Positions 24,910 to 33,493 are shown, counted from the stretch's first letter. The stretch: DNA of 36,744 nt from Burkholderiales bacterium (GCA_947448955.1 CANFPU010000021.1:1-36744); one strand, 5' to 3'. Numbers and translations: made by a program. Notes: generated by a model not told the origin, from the letters alone.

Positions 24910-25811
24910 ACGCGCTGCGGATGACTCGGTTCAGGGCCAACGCCTTGCTGCTGCTGACAGCACTCATCTGGGGCTCGGCGTTTGTCGGTCAGTCGCTCGG
25001 CATGGCCAATGTCGGGCCACTGAGCTTCACCGCGCTGCGGTTCGCACTCGGCGCTGCTGTGGTCGCGCCACTGGCCTGGCTCGAGTGGCGCCAGCTGCAA
25101 ACGGCCGGACGATCACCGGGCGGGGTCGAGGCGACCTGGATCGTCGCGCTCGGCAGCCTGCTGTGCTGCGGCGTGCTGATGCAGCAAATCGGAATGGTCT
25201 CGACCACCGTGACGAACGCCGGTTTCCTGACGGCTCTTTACGTGCCGCTGGTGCCGATACTTTCATGGCTGGTTCAACGCGAGTCGCCGCATTGGGTGGT
25301 CTGGCCGGCTGCTGCGGGCTGCCTGGTGGGCACCTGGCTGCTGACCGGCGCTTCGATGCAAACCCTTTCGACGGGCGATCTCTGGATCGTGTTCAGCGCC
25401 CTGCCCTGGGCCGTGCATGTGCTGTTGGTGGGTCAAGTGGCGAACCGGCTGCGCGGCGCATTCCTGCTGTCCTGTGGCCAGTTCGCGGTCTGTGCGATCT
25501 TCAGTGCTGGCCTGGCGCTGGGCAATGAAGCGCTCACAGTCGAGGGATTGGTCGCAGCCTCCGGCGCGATCGCTTACACCGGCGTGCTGTCGGTGGGCGT
25601 GGCCTTCACCTTGCAAGTGGTCGGCCAACGCCACGCCCACCCGGCTGACGCTGCGATCATCCTGTCATCCGAGACTTTGTTTGCCGCGCTGTTCGGCGCC
25701 TGGTGGATGGGCGACCGGTTGACGACCCACGGTCTGGCGGGCTGCGCGCTGATCCTGGCCTGCATCGTGGCCGTGCAATTGCTGCCGCAAATCAAGACTC
25801 GACTGGCCTGA
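24906..25811 (+). CDS. EamA/DMT-family transporter
   Basis: A 301-aa integral membrane protein with about ten hydrophobic helices forming two EamA repeats. The first repeat starts with LLLTALIWGSAFVGQSLGM, and the second ends with a typical DMT segment ILSSETLFAALFGAWWMGDRL. The family exports amino acids or other metabolites; the substrate here is unknown. It begins inside the rnfB stop codon (ATGA overlap), so it is translationally coupled, and is followed by nth after nine bases. Its presence between rnfB and nth looks like an insertion into an otherwise familiar rnfB-nth neighbourhood. Confidence 0.9.
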   Translation: MNALRMTRFRANALLLLTALIWGSAFVGQSLGMANVGPLSFTALRFALGAAVVAPLAWLEWRQLQTAGRSPGGVEATWIVALGSLLCCGVLMQQIGMVSTTVTNAGFLTALYVPLVPILSWLVQRESPHWVVWPAAAGCLVGTWLLTGASMQTLSTGDLWIVFSALPWAVHVLLVGQVANRLRGAFLLSCGQFAVCAIFSAGLALGNEALTVEGLVAASGAIAYTGVLSVGVAFTLQVVGQRHAHPADAAIILSSETLFAALFGAWWMGDRLTTHGLAGCALILACIVAVQLLPQIKTRLA

Positions 25812-25820
25812 GCCCTACCC

Positions 25821-26459
25821 ATGAATACCCAGGCCATCACCGCCTTTTTCGCCACCCTGGCTGCCGCCAACCCGCAACCGGCCAGCGAGTTGACCTACAC
25901 CTCGGTGTTCGAGTTGCTGACCGCCGTGCTGCTGTCCGCGCAAGCCACCGATGTCAGCGTCAACAAGGCCACCCGACGGCTGTTTGTTTTGGCCAGCACC
26001 CCTGAATCGATGCTGGCGCTTGGCGAGGCCGCGGTGGCTGAGCAGATCCGCACGATCGGCCTGTACCGCAACAAGGCCAAGCACCTGATCCAGACTTGCC
26101 GCATCCTGGTCGAGCAGCACGGCGGCCAGGTGCCACGCAGCCGCGAAGCACTCGAAGCCTTGCCGGGCGTCGGACGCAAGACCGCCAATGTGGTGCTCAA
26201 CGTCGCGTTTGGCGAGCCGACCAACCCGGTCGACACCCATGTCTTCCGGATCTGCAACCGCAGTGGGCTGGCGGTAGGCAAGACGCCTCAGGCGGTCGAA
26301 AAACGGCTTGACAAGCGGGTACCGCCGGCCTATCGACGAGATGCCCACCATTGGCTGATCCTGCACGGTCGATATGTCTGCACCGCGCGTTCGCCGAAGT
26401 GCAGCGACTGTGCGGTGCGGACCTGGTGCGACACCGGCGCAGCCAGCCTCCCGCAATGA
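25821..26459 (+). CDS. nth: Endonuclease III (DNA glycosylase/AP lyase)
   Basis: A 212-aa base-excision repair enzyme removing oxidised pyrimidines and nicking abasic sites. The catalytic Lys120 in LPGVGRKTAN and Asp138 in NPVDTHVFR have the same numbers as in E. coli Nth, and the helix-hairpin-helix precedes Lys120. The [4Fe-4S] cluster ligands are Cys187, Cys194, Cys197 and Cys203 (C-x6-C-x2-C-x5-C). The length is standard. Four bases overlap btuF downstream (ATGA), so the two are co-translated. Confidence 0.97.
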   Translation: MNTQAITAFFATLAAANPQPASELTYTSVFELLTAVLLSAQATDVSVNKATRRLFVLASTPESMLALGEAAVAEQIRTIGLYRNKAKHLIQTCRILVEQHGGQVPRSREALEALPGVGRKTANVVLNVAFGEPTNPVDTHVFRICNRSGLAVGKTPQAVEKRLDKRVPPAYRRDAHHWLILHGRYVCTARSPKCSDCAVRTWCDTGAASLPQ

Positions 26460-27322
26460 GGCGGGGGCTGGCACTTGCCGGGCTGCTGGCCGGCCTGTTC
26501 AATGCCTCGGCTTCGGTCACGCTGCAAGACGATGCCGGCCAAGCGCTGACGCTCGCGATCCCGGCGCGACGCGCGGTGGCGCTGTCCCCACATCTGACCG
26601 AATTGGTGTTTGCCGCCGGCGCCGGCGACCGACTGGTTGGCGTGATGCGCTACAGCGATTTCCCGGCTGAAGCCGCCAAGCTACCGGTGGTCGGCGACGC
26701 CTTTGCGATCAACCTCGAGGCGATCGCTGGTCTGCGCCCAGACCTGCTGCTGGTCTGGACCAGCGGCGTGAACCCGCGCCAGCAGCAGCGACTGCCATCG
26801 CTAGGCTTGCCGCTGTATGCCAGCGAGATCAACAACGTAGCAGGCATTGCCCAGACACTGCGCCAATTCGGACGCTTGTTCGGCACAGACCGAGCCGCTG
26901 AGGCTGCAGCGCGGCAGACCGAGTCGCGCTGGTCCGCGCTGCGCGAACACTACGCCGGCCGGACACCGGTGCGCGTGTTCTACCAACTCTGGCACGAGCC
27001 GCTGATGACGATCAACGACCAGCACGGGATCGCCGAGGCCATCAGCGCCTGCGGCGGCATCAACGTTTTTGGCAAGCAAACCGCGCTGACCCCGACGGTG
27101 GGATGGGAAGCCGCGATCGCCGCCGACCCGCAGATCGTCGTCACCGGCGCCGATGCCAGCGAACCTGCACAGCTCGATGCGTGGCGGCGATTCAACCGCG
27201 TCGATGCTGTGCGGCGCGGCCAGCTGGTGGCCCTGCCGGGTCACCGGCTGGCGCGAATGACACCTGCGTTCGTCGACGGCGCGCAAGCGCTGTGCGAAGC
27301 CATAGACCGTGCGCGCCGCTAG
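26456..27322 (+). CDS. btuF: Cobalamin ABC transporter periplasmic binding protein
   Basis: A 288-aa periplasmic binding protein of the BtuF/helical-backbone type. A signal peptide (MRRGLALAGLLAGLFNASAS) is followed by RAVALSPHLTELVFAAGAGDRLVGV, the usual first lobe, then AINLEAIAGLRPDLLLVW, and a long linking helix before the second lobe. It is expected to hand vitamin B12 to a BtuCD transporter. The ATG sits in the nth stop codon, although a longer frame runs upstream inside nth and was rejected. It is separated from btuBCD, whose btuD meets it tail to tail with three bases between stops, so it is not under the riboswitch and shares the transcript of nth. Confidence 0.87.
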   Translation: MRRGLALAGLLAGLFNASASVTLQDDAGQALTLAIPARRAVALSPHLTELVFAAGAGDRLVGVMRYSDFPAEAAKLPVVGDAFAINLEAIAGLRPDLLLVWTSGVNPRQQQRLPSLGLPLYASEINNVAGIAQTLRQFGRLFGTDRAAEAAARQTESRWSALREHYAGRTPVRVFYQLWHEPLMTINDQHGIAEAISACGGINVFGKQTALTPTVGWEAAIAADPQIVVTGADASEPAQLDAWRRFNRVDAVRRGQLVALPGHRLARMTPAFVDGAQALCEAIDRARR

Positions 27323-27325
27323 CCC

Positions 27326-28078
27326 TCAGGCAGCGACCCAGAAGCCGCCCACCTCGCGCCAGGGGCAGCCGTAGACACGCTGCAGCATCGCCGCATTGAT
27401 CAAATCCTCGCGCCGTCCGGCCTCCCACCGACCCTCGCCCGACAAGGCCAGCACATGGGTCGCAGCCTGCACGATCCAGTTGACGTCATGCGCGCTGACC
27501 ACACAGGCCGCGTCGGTGCCAGGGGCAACCAGGCTGGCCAGCCATCGAGCGACTTGAATCTGGTGCGCCGGGTCCTGAAACGACACCGGCTCGTCCATCA
27601 ACATCAGCGGCGCGCCCTGCAGCGCGCATTGCGCCAACGCGATACGCTGGCGCTCGCCGCCCGAGAGCTGCATCACACCCCGCGTGGCCAGCCCCTGGGC
27701 ATCGAGATCGTCCAGCAGCTTGGCCGCTCGCCGTGGCCCGGGTCGAACCACCGAGAGCTCGAGCAGGCGCTGAACGCTGAGCGGGAATCGATCGACGGCC
27801 TGCTGCGGCGCATAGGCGCGCGCCCAGGCGGCATCGGCAGCTGACCATTCGGCTTGGCCACGACCCAGCCAACGCAGTTCGCCGCTACGCTCGGGCACCG
27901 ACAAGCCGGCAATCGCGCGCAGCAACGTGCTCTTGCCAGCCGCATTGCGGCCGATCACGCACCAGCGTTCGCCCGGAAAAACCTGCCAGTCCAGGTCTTG
28001 CAGCAAGCAGCGCCCAGCGGCATGAAGACTCAGGCCACAGGCTTGCAACAGGGGCGGTGGCGCCATGATCGCGGTCAT
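27326..28078 (-). CDS. btuD: Cobalamin ABC transporter ATP-binding protein
   Basis: A 250-aa ABC ATPase: Walker A GRNAAGKST (43-51), signature LSGGERQRIALAQ (138-150) and Walker B LMLMDEPVSF (158-167), with a D-loop region FQDPAHQ. The length and short N-terminus fit the BtuD/FhuC group of iron-complex/B12 importers. It starts by overlapping the btuC stop (ATGA), the normal arrangement for these transporters. It ends three bases from the convergent btuF stop, and no terminator is visible. Ligand assignment rests on the B12 riboswitch and btuB upstream in the same operon. Confidence 0.9.
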   Translation of the reverse strand: MTAIMAPPPLLQACGLSLHAAGRCLLQDLDWQVFPGERWCVIGRNAAGKSTLLRAIAGLSVPERSGELRWLGRGQAEWSAADAAWARAYAPQQAVDRFPLSVQRLLELSVVRPGPRRAAKLLDDLDAQGLATRGVMQLSGGERQRIALAQCALQGAPLMLMDEPVSFQDPAHQIQVARWLASLVAPGTDAACVVSAHDVNWIVQAATHVLALSGEGRWEAGRREDLINAAMLQRVYGCPWREVGGFWVAA

Positions 28079-29010
28079 CGCGTCCCCCGCGCCAAAACCA
28101 CGATGAACATCGGCGCACCCAGCAAGGCCATCACCGCGCCCACTGGCAGTTCGAGCGGCGCGACAACGGTGCGCGCCAGCAGATCAGCCAGGGTGAGCAA
28201 GGCAGCGCCGCCAACCGCGCTCATCCAGGCCAGGTCGCGGATGCGCTGCACCCCCATCAGCCGAAATGCCTGCGGCACCACCAGGCCGACGAATCCAATC
28301 GCGCCGGCGCAAGCCACCGCCAAACCGGCCGCCAGAGAGGCCGCCACCAGCAGCATCAAACGCAATCGCCGCACCGGCTCGCCCAGCAGCGCGGCGACTT
28401 CGCTACCGAGTTGCAAGCGGTCTACTGCCTGATCGTGCCAGATCAACCCAGCGGCGAAAACCAGCGCCGCCACGCCGCAACCCAGTCCACCCTGGGCGCC
28501 CGACAGGTCGCCGACCAGCCAGAAGATCGCCCCGCGCAGTCGCTGGTCAGGCGTGAGTGCCAGCAACAACGTGGCGATCGCGCCGCACAGCGACGCCAGC
28601 ATCGCGCCGGTCAGCACCAGCCGAGGCGACGCGTCATCGGTCGACGCCAGCGCTGCGCGGGTCAAAGCCAACAACACGGCGCCGGCCAACAAAGCGCCTA
28701 GGCCAGCGCCCAGCCACAGGCTCAATCCCGACATCAGCGCCAGCAAGCCACCAACCGACGCGCCGCCCGAAGTGCCCAGCACATAAGGATCGGCCAGGGG
28801 ATTGCGCAGCAACACCTGCATGGCCAAGCCGGCCAGTGCCAGCAACGCACCCACGCCCACCGCCGCCGCCACCCGAGGGGCGCGCAGCTCGATGATGAGA
28901 TCGCGGTCCAGGCCAGCGCTGCCGATCGCCAACCCCGACAGCACCGCGAGCAGGAGCAGCCCGAGCAAGCCCGCGGCCAAAACGCTCAAACGTGCACCGG
29001 TCAAGCCCAT
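28075..29010 (-). CDS. btuC: Cobalamin ABC transporter permease (FecCD family)
   Basis: A 311-aa inner-membrane permease with about ten transmembrane helices, the FecCD/BtuC fold. RAPRVAAAVGVGALLALAGLAMQVLLRNPLADPYVLGTSGGAS is the family hallmark region (only the general pattern is used here), and FVGLVVPQAFRLM is the conserved segment touching the ATPase. It is somewhat shorter than E. coli BtuC (326 aa). It follows btuB by 15 bases and overlaps btuD by four, so all three are one operon under the upstream cobalamin riboswitch. Confidence 0.9.
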   Translation of the reverse strand: MGLTGARLSVLAAGLLGLLLLAVLSGLAIGSAGLDRDLIIELRAPRVAAAVGVGALLALAGLAMQVLLRNPLADPYVLGTSGGASVGGLLALMSGLSLWLGAGLGALLAGAVLLALTRAALASTDDASPRLVLTGAMLASLCGAIATLLLALTPDQRLRGAIFWLVGDLSGAQGGLGCGVAALVFAAGLIWHDQAVDRLQLGSEVAALLGEPVRRLRLMLLVAASLAAGLAVACAGAIGFVGLVVPQAFRLMGVQRIRDLAWMSAVGGAALLTLADLLARTVVAPLELPVGAVMALLGAPMFIVVLARGTR

Positions 29011-29025
29011 GTCAAACCGCGTGGT

Positions 29026-30873
29026 TCAGAGCGACAGCCGCCAACGCAGGCCGGTGAACAGCCCACGACCGGGTTGGGCATAGCCGCTGGCAGTCTGGTA
29101 GCGGGCATCGCCCAGGTTCTCGATCCTGCCGAACCATTGCAGGTCGCGATGGATGTCCCATTGAGCGGTCAGGTCGGCCACGACATAGGCCGGAAGCGCG
29201 ACATCGCCGCTGTCAGGTCGAGCACCGACCGCACGGACCGCCAGGCCAGCGCGCCAGCCGCCAACGAACTCCTGCGACAGCGCAGCCGAGGCCAGCGACT
29301 GGCTTCGACGCAAGCGCTGCGCGCCGGTGCTGGCATCGATCGGGTTCTGGGCGGTCAGACTGGCGCGAAAGTCGCTACGGCCAATACGACCGCTGTAGGA
29401 CACCTCCAGCCCACGGTTGCGGGTGCGTGCGACATTGCCGAAACGGTTGCTGACCGTGTCGTACTCCAGTTCCTGGTTGACACGGGTCTGGAACAGCGTC
29501 GCGCGCAGTCGCTGGCCGGCCAGCGCCCACTGCAGACCACCCTCTAGCGAACGCGCCAACTCAGGCTGCAGCGCCGGGTTGCCATAAAAAGGCGCGTACA
29601 GATAGCCCAGTGGCGGGGCGCTGAAGGCGTTGCCGAGGTTGCCGATCAGCTTCCATGCCGGCGCCAACTGCCAGCCCCAGCCCAGGCTGCCGCTGCTACG
29701 CGAACCGACCCCGCCGACTTGGTCACGCCTCAGGTTGAGCGCCAGGTCATGGTCGCCCAGGCGAGATTGAAGGCCGGCAAACCAAGCCGAAACTTGGCGC
29801 GACTGGTCAAAGGTCCCGCCGAAACCGTCGTCAGCAACGATACGCTGACGTTGCAAGTCGACGCCGGTACTCAGTGCGGTTGCGGGCGACAAGGTGATGC
29901 TGTGGGCCCAGTTCAGCGCATCGACCGTGGTCTTGTAGCGCCCGGCAAAACCGAATTCACCGCTCTCATCGTAGCGAGCATCATCGCGCTGGGTCGACAG
30001 ACTCAGGCGGCTGGACCAAGCCGCAGTGATCTGGTCATCGCTGCTCAAACTGAACAGATCCTTGCGGGTTCGGCTGGTCTGCACGTCGGCCGGGGTGGCA
30101 TAAGCACTGTCGTAATCCAGCCTGCCGTCACTGTGCACCCAAGCCAAGCCCAGGCGATGCCCTTCGGCCAGCGCCTGAGACAGCTTGAGCGACGCACTGG
30201 TGTTGCGGTAGCCGTCGCGATCGGGGTTGGCAGGGGGCACCTGGGCAGGATCCAGCGCCGTAAAGCCCTGCTCCGAAACGCGCGACAGACCGAACGAAAC
30301 CTGCGTGCGACCGAATTGCGCGGTGGTCTGGGCCGCGCCATGGACCAAGCCGCGCGCACCGGCTTCGATCAGCAGGCTGGCTTGCGGTGTGGCATCGACC
30401 CGGCGGGTGAACACCTGGATCACGCCCCCGACTGCACCGCCGCCGTACAAGGCCGAAACATTGCCACGGACGATTTCGACACGCTCGACCTGGTCGAGCA
30501 TCAGGTGCTCGATGCCGACCAGACCCGTCGCGTCCTGGCGCGACAGCGCAACGCCATCGACCAGCACCAGCACCTGGCGCGTCGGCGCGCCGCGCAGGAA
30601 CAACGAGGTCACCGTACCACGTCCGCCGTTACTGGCGAACTGCACGCCAGCCTCAGCAGCCAGCAAGGCCGGCAAGTCCACTGCCTGCGCACGCTCAATG
30701 TCCTGACGCAGCAGGACGGTGGTGTGCGGTAGCACGTCATTGAGTAACTGCGCAGACCGCGCAGCCGTGACGACAACCGTCGCGGCGTCATCGGCGACGA
30801 CGCTAAAAGACAGGAACGCCAGGCAAACGCCCAGCGCGACGGCGGCGCGGCGCGCCTTGAGGAATGGAGTCAT
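29026..30873 (-). CDS. btuB: TonB-dependent vitamin B12 receptor
   Basis: A 615-aa outer-membrane receptor, almost the exact length of E. coli BtuB (614). A signal peptide is seen at residues 1 to about 26 (VVA-DD cleavage), a TonB box ATVVVTAARS, then the plug domain (TTVLLRQDIERAQAVDLPALLAAEAGVQ and the VERVEIVRGNVSALYGGGAVGGVI block), and a barrel that ends in Leu after FTGLRWRLSL. The ATG at 30873 begins the typical basic, hydrophobic signal, while the frame upstream overlaps the riboswitch and is not used. No clear Shine-Dalgarno precedes the ATG; a six-T tract lies five bases upstream instead. It is the first gene of btuB-btuC-btuD. Confidence 0.92.
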   Translation of the reverse strand: MTPFLKARRAAVALGVCLAFLSFSVVADDAATVVVTAARSAQLLNDVLPHTTVLLRQDIERAQAVDLPALLAAEAGVQFASNGGRGTVTSLFLRGAPTRQVLVLVDGVALSRQDATGLVGIEHLMLDQVERVEIVRGNVSALYGGGAVGGVIQVFTRRVDATPQASLLIEAGARGLVHGAAQTTAQFGRTQVSFGLSRVSEQGFTALDPAQVPPANPDRDGYRNTSASLKLSQALAEGHRLGLAWVHSDGRLDYDSAYATPADVQTSRTRKDLFSLSSDDQITAAWSSRLSLSTQRDDARYDESGEFGFAGRYKTTVDALNWAHSITLSPATALSTGVDLQRQRIVADDGFGGTFDQSRQVSAWFAGLQSRLGDHDLALNLRRDQVGGVGSRSSGSLGWGWQLAPAWKLIGNLGNAFSAPPLGYLYAPFYGNPALQPELARSLEGGLQWALAGQRLRATLFQTRVNQELEYDTVSNRFGNVARTRNRGLEVSYSGRIGRSDFRASLTAQNPIDASTGAQRLRRSQSLASAALSQEFVGGWRAGLAVRAVGARPDSGDVALPAYVVADLTAQWDIHRDLQWFGRIENLGDARYQTASGYAQPGRGLFTGLRWRLSL

Positions 30874-30961
30874 GGAAGAAAAAAGCAGTACTCGCCTGCG
30901 CTCGCTTCCCCGCGAGCCCCGGCCCATGTGGCCACACCCGCAGCACGCGTGCAGCCCCCTG

Positions 30962-31190
30962 TTGGCCGGTATCCGGGCTGGCGGAAACAACCCCTGTGGC
31001 CTTCCCAACCGTTGACACGGTCAGTGGCGTCAGACACAGGAGCGGGAATTGGCGGACCGAGAGGTCTGTCAGATTCCGTCCGCTTACCGTTGCGGGGGCA
31101 GCGCAGGTTGGGCTGATGAGCCTGCGACCGAGTGGTTGCGAGCTCGCCATCCGCTGAATGGCAGCCTTCCTGCTTCCCGTTTAACCCAGC
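30962..31190 (-). promoter_or_regulatory. Cobalamin (adenosylcobalamin-type) riboswitch of btuBCD
   Basis: On the minus strand the key elements appear in order: GGTTAAACGGGAAGC at the 5' side (about 31188-31173), GCTGCCCCCGCAACGGTAAGC in the core (about 31112-31092), CCACTG (about 31029), GGGAAGGC, and the B12-box end AGCCCGGATACCGGCC (30979-30964). This is a textbook cobalamin riboswitch of about 229 bases, about 90 bases upstream of btuB. High B12 is expected to switch the operon off. The downstream platform (30874-30961) has hairpins GCTCGC/GCGAGC and GCAG/CTGC next to six T at 30884-30879. Confidence 0.93.
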
Positions 31191-31320
31191 CATCTTTTGA
31201 CAAGCGGCCAGAGCACCAACACTGACAATCCTACCGCAGCTGGCGGGTTGCAAACCTGCCGATGGATGGGCTCGACCCGCCGCCTACAATAAGGTTCATC
31301 TACGCGAAGCGGCTGCAGCC

Positions 31321-31563
31321 ATGTCGAGACTCGATGATCTTGCCGAGCGAATCGAACGCCTGGTGCTACGGCACGAGGAACTCAAGCGCACCAATACGCT
31401 GCTCGAACAACAATTGGGCAGCGTCAGCAGCGAGCGAGACAGCCTGAAATCCAGACTGGCAGCGGCACGGGCTCGCATTGACGCACTGCTAGACCGCTTG
31501 CCCGCCGACCTGGCGCCCAAACCTGCTGAGCCAGCCAACGCAGCTGACCGGAAAATCGCATGA
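31321..31563 (+). CDS. zapB: ZapB-like coiled-coil cell-division protein (TIGR02449 type)
   Basis: An 80-aa almost wholly helical protein with clear heptads (LDDLAERIERLVLRHEELKRTN, LLEQQLGSVSSERDSLKSRL; leucines at a/d positions) and a disordered Pro/Ala tail. It belongs to the small coiled-coil family encoded before zapA in beta- and gammaproteobacteria, thought to be ZapB-like and to link the Z-ring. The ATG at 31321 has only a weak ribosome site. A TACAAT hexamer at 31285-31290 is a likely -10 box. The last four bases overlap the zapA start, so the two are co-translated. The ZapB name is by position and structure; sequence similarity to E. coli ZapB is not tested. Confidence 0.75.
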   Translation: MSRLDDLAERIERLVLRHEELKRTNTLLEQQLGSVSSERDSLKSRLAAARARIDALLDRLPADLAPKPAEPANAADRKIA

Positions 31564-31886
31564 AGCAGGTTGAAACCACGATCCTGGGCCAAAGCTACAT
31601 GCTGTCCTGCCCACCCGACGGCGAAGCCCTGCTGCGAGAAGCAGTGTCCATCGTTGACCGCGAGATGAGCCTGATTCGAGATGCCGGCAAGGTCAAAGCC
31701 CGCGAGCGAATCGCCGTGCTGACCGCACTCAATCTCGCTTACCAACGCGCAGAGCATGCCCATGTTGCCCTGCAGCCGGTCAGCAGTGAGGCCGTTGCGG
31801 TGTCGGCCGAAGCTGGCACGCTTGATGTCGACCATCTGATCCGACGCATCGACCTGGCACTGGGCGACGACGGCCAACTGTTGTGA
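31560..31886 (+). CDS. zapA: Cell division protein ZapA
   Basis: A 108-aa ZapA-family protein that cross-links FtsZ filaments at midcell. The N-terminal globular part has VETTILGQSYMLSCPPDGEALLREAV, typical of the family, and KVKARERIAVLTALNLAYQ forms the start of the dimerising helix. The length matches E. coli ZapA (109 aa). It overlaps the zapB-like gene by four bases, and the 6S RNA gene follows within about 55 bases, the same order as in E. coli and many proteobacteria. Confidence 0.92.
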   Translation: MKQVETTILGQSYMLSCPPDGEALLREAVSIVDREMSLIRDAGKVKARERIAVLTALNLAYQRAEHAHVALQPVSSEAVAVSAEAGTLDVDHLIRRIDLALGDDGQLL

Positions 31887-31941
31887 AATTGTTCGCAGCC
31901 TTTCAACCGTCCGGCAACCCGCCGGCATGCTTAGAATCGAG

Positions 31942-32121
31942 ACGTCCGTTGCGTTTGCGTGAGTCTAATTTCCTTGATCCGATGCTCATTGAGCCAGGGC
32001 TTGGGATATTGCGAGGCTGGTGTGATCGTCTCGCGTCAGATGAACCCGAAGCTTCGCTGACCTCGCCCACCTGATCCTCCCTTAGGGATCAGGAATGCGG
32101 CTCACGGTTCGCAACGGACAC
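31942..32121 (+). ncRNA. ssrS: 6S RNA
   Basis: About 180 bases between zapA and the EVE gene, the usual place and size of 6S RNA, which mimics an open promoter and binds sigma-70 RNA polymerase. The ends close a long stem: GTCCGTTGCG (31944-31953) pairs perfectly with CGCAACGGAC (32110-32119), and CGTGAGTC (31958-31965) with GGCTCACG (32099-32106). A hairpin CCTGATCC...GGATCAGG (about 32070-32093) lies near the 3' side, as in E. coli. TAGAAT at 31932-31937 is a suitable -10 box. Exact ends are estimates. Confidence 0.88.
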
Positions 32122-32123
32122 CC

Positions 32124-32597
32124 ATGCTGCGCCACTGGTTGATGAAAAGCGAGCCTGCCGATTGCTCGATCGATGATCTGCTTGAGGCGCCGGGTCAAAC
32201 CCTGGATTGGGTAGGCGTGCGCAATTACCAGGCGCGCAACTTCATGCGCGATGCGATGCGACCCGGCGACGGCGTGTTGTTCTACCACTCATCCTGCGCC
32301 TTGCCTGGCGTGGCCGGTGTGGCCGAAGTGGCCAGCAAGGCTGGCCCGGACGCCACCCAATTCGACCCGTCAAGCCGGTATTTCGACGCCAAGTCATCGC
32401 CCGACTCGCCGCGTTGGCTACAGGTGCGCGTCAGGCTGGTCGCCAAGACCCGGTTGCTGTCGCTGCGCGAAATGCGCGGACGACCCGAACTCTCGACGAT
32501 GGTCTTGCTTAAACCTGGCAACCGACTGTCGATCACCCCCGTCACGGCTGCCGAATGGCAGGCTGTGATCGCTTTGTTGTGCCCCCCGGAGAACTGA
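32124..32597 (+). CDS. EVE-domain protein
   Basis: A 157-aa single EVE domain, a PUA-like fold that binds modified nucleotides in DNA or RNA. It shows the hallmark start HWLMKSEPADCSIDDL, then WVGVRNYQARNFMRD, the GDGVLFYHS strand, and a C-terminal STMVLLKPGNRLSITPVT. The length is standard. The ATG at 32124 sits within a few bases of the 3' end of 6S RNA, so the gene may be expressed by readthrough of ssrS or by processing of a common transcript. It occupies the place held by ygfA (5-formyl-THF cycloligase) in E. coli. Its stop overlaps the next start (TGATG). Confidence 0.92.
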   Translation: MLRHWLMKSEPADCSIDDLLEAPGQTLDWVGVRNYQARNFMRDAMRPGDGVLFYHSSCALPGVAGVAEVASKAGPDATQFDPSSRYFDAKSSPDSPRWLQVRVRLVAKTRLLSLREMRGRPELSTMVLLKPGNRLSITPVTAAEWQAVIALLCPPEN

Positions 32598-33418
32598 TGT
32601 CCTTACTCGATCCCATGTTGGTGCTGGAATTGCTTGCGCTGGGGGTATTCACCGGTTTCTTGGCCGGCCTGTTGGGCATCGGTGGCGGCATGCTGATGGT
32701 GCCCTTTCTGAGCTTCATCTTCAACCATCGCGGCATCGAACAGGGCCTGGCCGTGAAGATGGCGATCGCCACCTCGATGGCGACCATCCTGTTCACCTCG
32801 CTTTCCAGCGTTCGAGCGCACCACCGGCGCGGCGCGGTCCGCTGGGACCTGGTGCGTCAACTGGTGCCGGGCATCGTGATGGGCGGGTTGCTGTCGGGCG
32901 CCGGCGTTTTCGCATTGCTGAAAGGCCGGGCGCTGGCGCTGTTGTTCGCCTCTTTCGTCATCTTCTCGGCCACCCAGATGCTGGTCAATCGAAAGCCCAA
33001 ACCCAGCCGGCAAATGCCAGGGCCGATGGGTTCTGGCGCTGCGGGCGGCGCGATCGGTCTGGTGTCAGGCTTGGTCGGCGCGGGCGGGGCTTTCATCTCG
33101 GTGCCCTTCATGACCTGGTGCAACGTGTCGATGGGCCAGGCCGTGGCCACGAGCGCGGCGCTGGGCTTCCCGATCTCGCTGGCCAATACCGTGGGCTATG
33201 TGATCGCCGGCTGGAACCTGCCGGCCGTCGCCCCCGGCGCTTCAGGCTACCTGATGCTGCCCGCACTCGGGGTGATCGCAGTGGCCAGCATGTTGACCGC
33301 CCCGCTGGGTGCCCGCTTCGCACATGCCATGGACACGCGACATCTGAAGAGAGTGTTCGCCGTGCTGCTGTACGGCCTGGGCAGCTACATGGCTTGGCGC
33401 GCGCTCAGCGGGGCCTGA
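32597..33418 (+). CDS. TauE/SafE (TSUP) family sulfite/organosulfur exporter
   Basis: A 273-aa membrane protein with about eight transmembrane helices in two repeats. The first repeat has LAGLLGIGGGMLMVPFL and the second GLVSGLVGAGGAFISVPFM, the paired Gly-rich signatures of the TSUP family. Members transport sulfite, sulfoacetate or other anions; no sulfur genes lie next to it to help. It starts in the stop of the EVE gene (one-base overlap) with GGAG nearby, so EVE and this gene are probably one transcript. A strong hairpin lies downstream. Confidence 0.9.
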   Translation: MSLLDPMLVLELLALGVFTGFLAGLLGIGGGMLMVPFLSFIFNHRGIEQGLAVKMAIATSMATILFTSLSSVRAHHRRGAVRWDLVRQLVPGIVMGGLLSGAGVFALLKGRALALLFASFVIFSATQMLVNRKPKPSRQMPGPMGSGAAGGAIGLVSGLVGAGGAFISVPFMTWCNVSMGQAVATSAALGFPISLANTVGYVIAGWNLPAVAPGASGYLMLPALGVIAVASMLTAPLGARFAHAMDTRHLKRVFAVLLYGLGSYMAWRALSGA

Positions 33419-33493
33419 GCCTCACAGCCGGCGGCGGCAATCGCCCGCAAGCAAATGTGGCTTTGCCGCGTTGCTTGATGTCCACGGGGGGGC

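Noticed and set aside
29719..30732. Long + strand ORF (337 codons) opposite btuB
   Set aside because: Shadow of the btuB coding region; no recognisable motif and no ribosome binding site.
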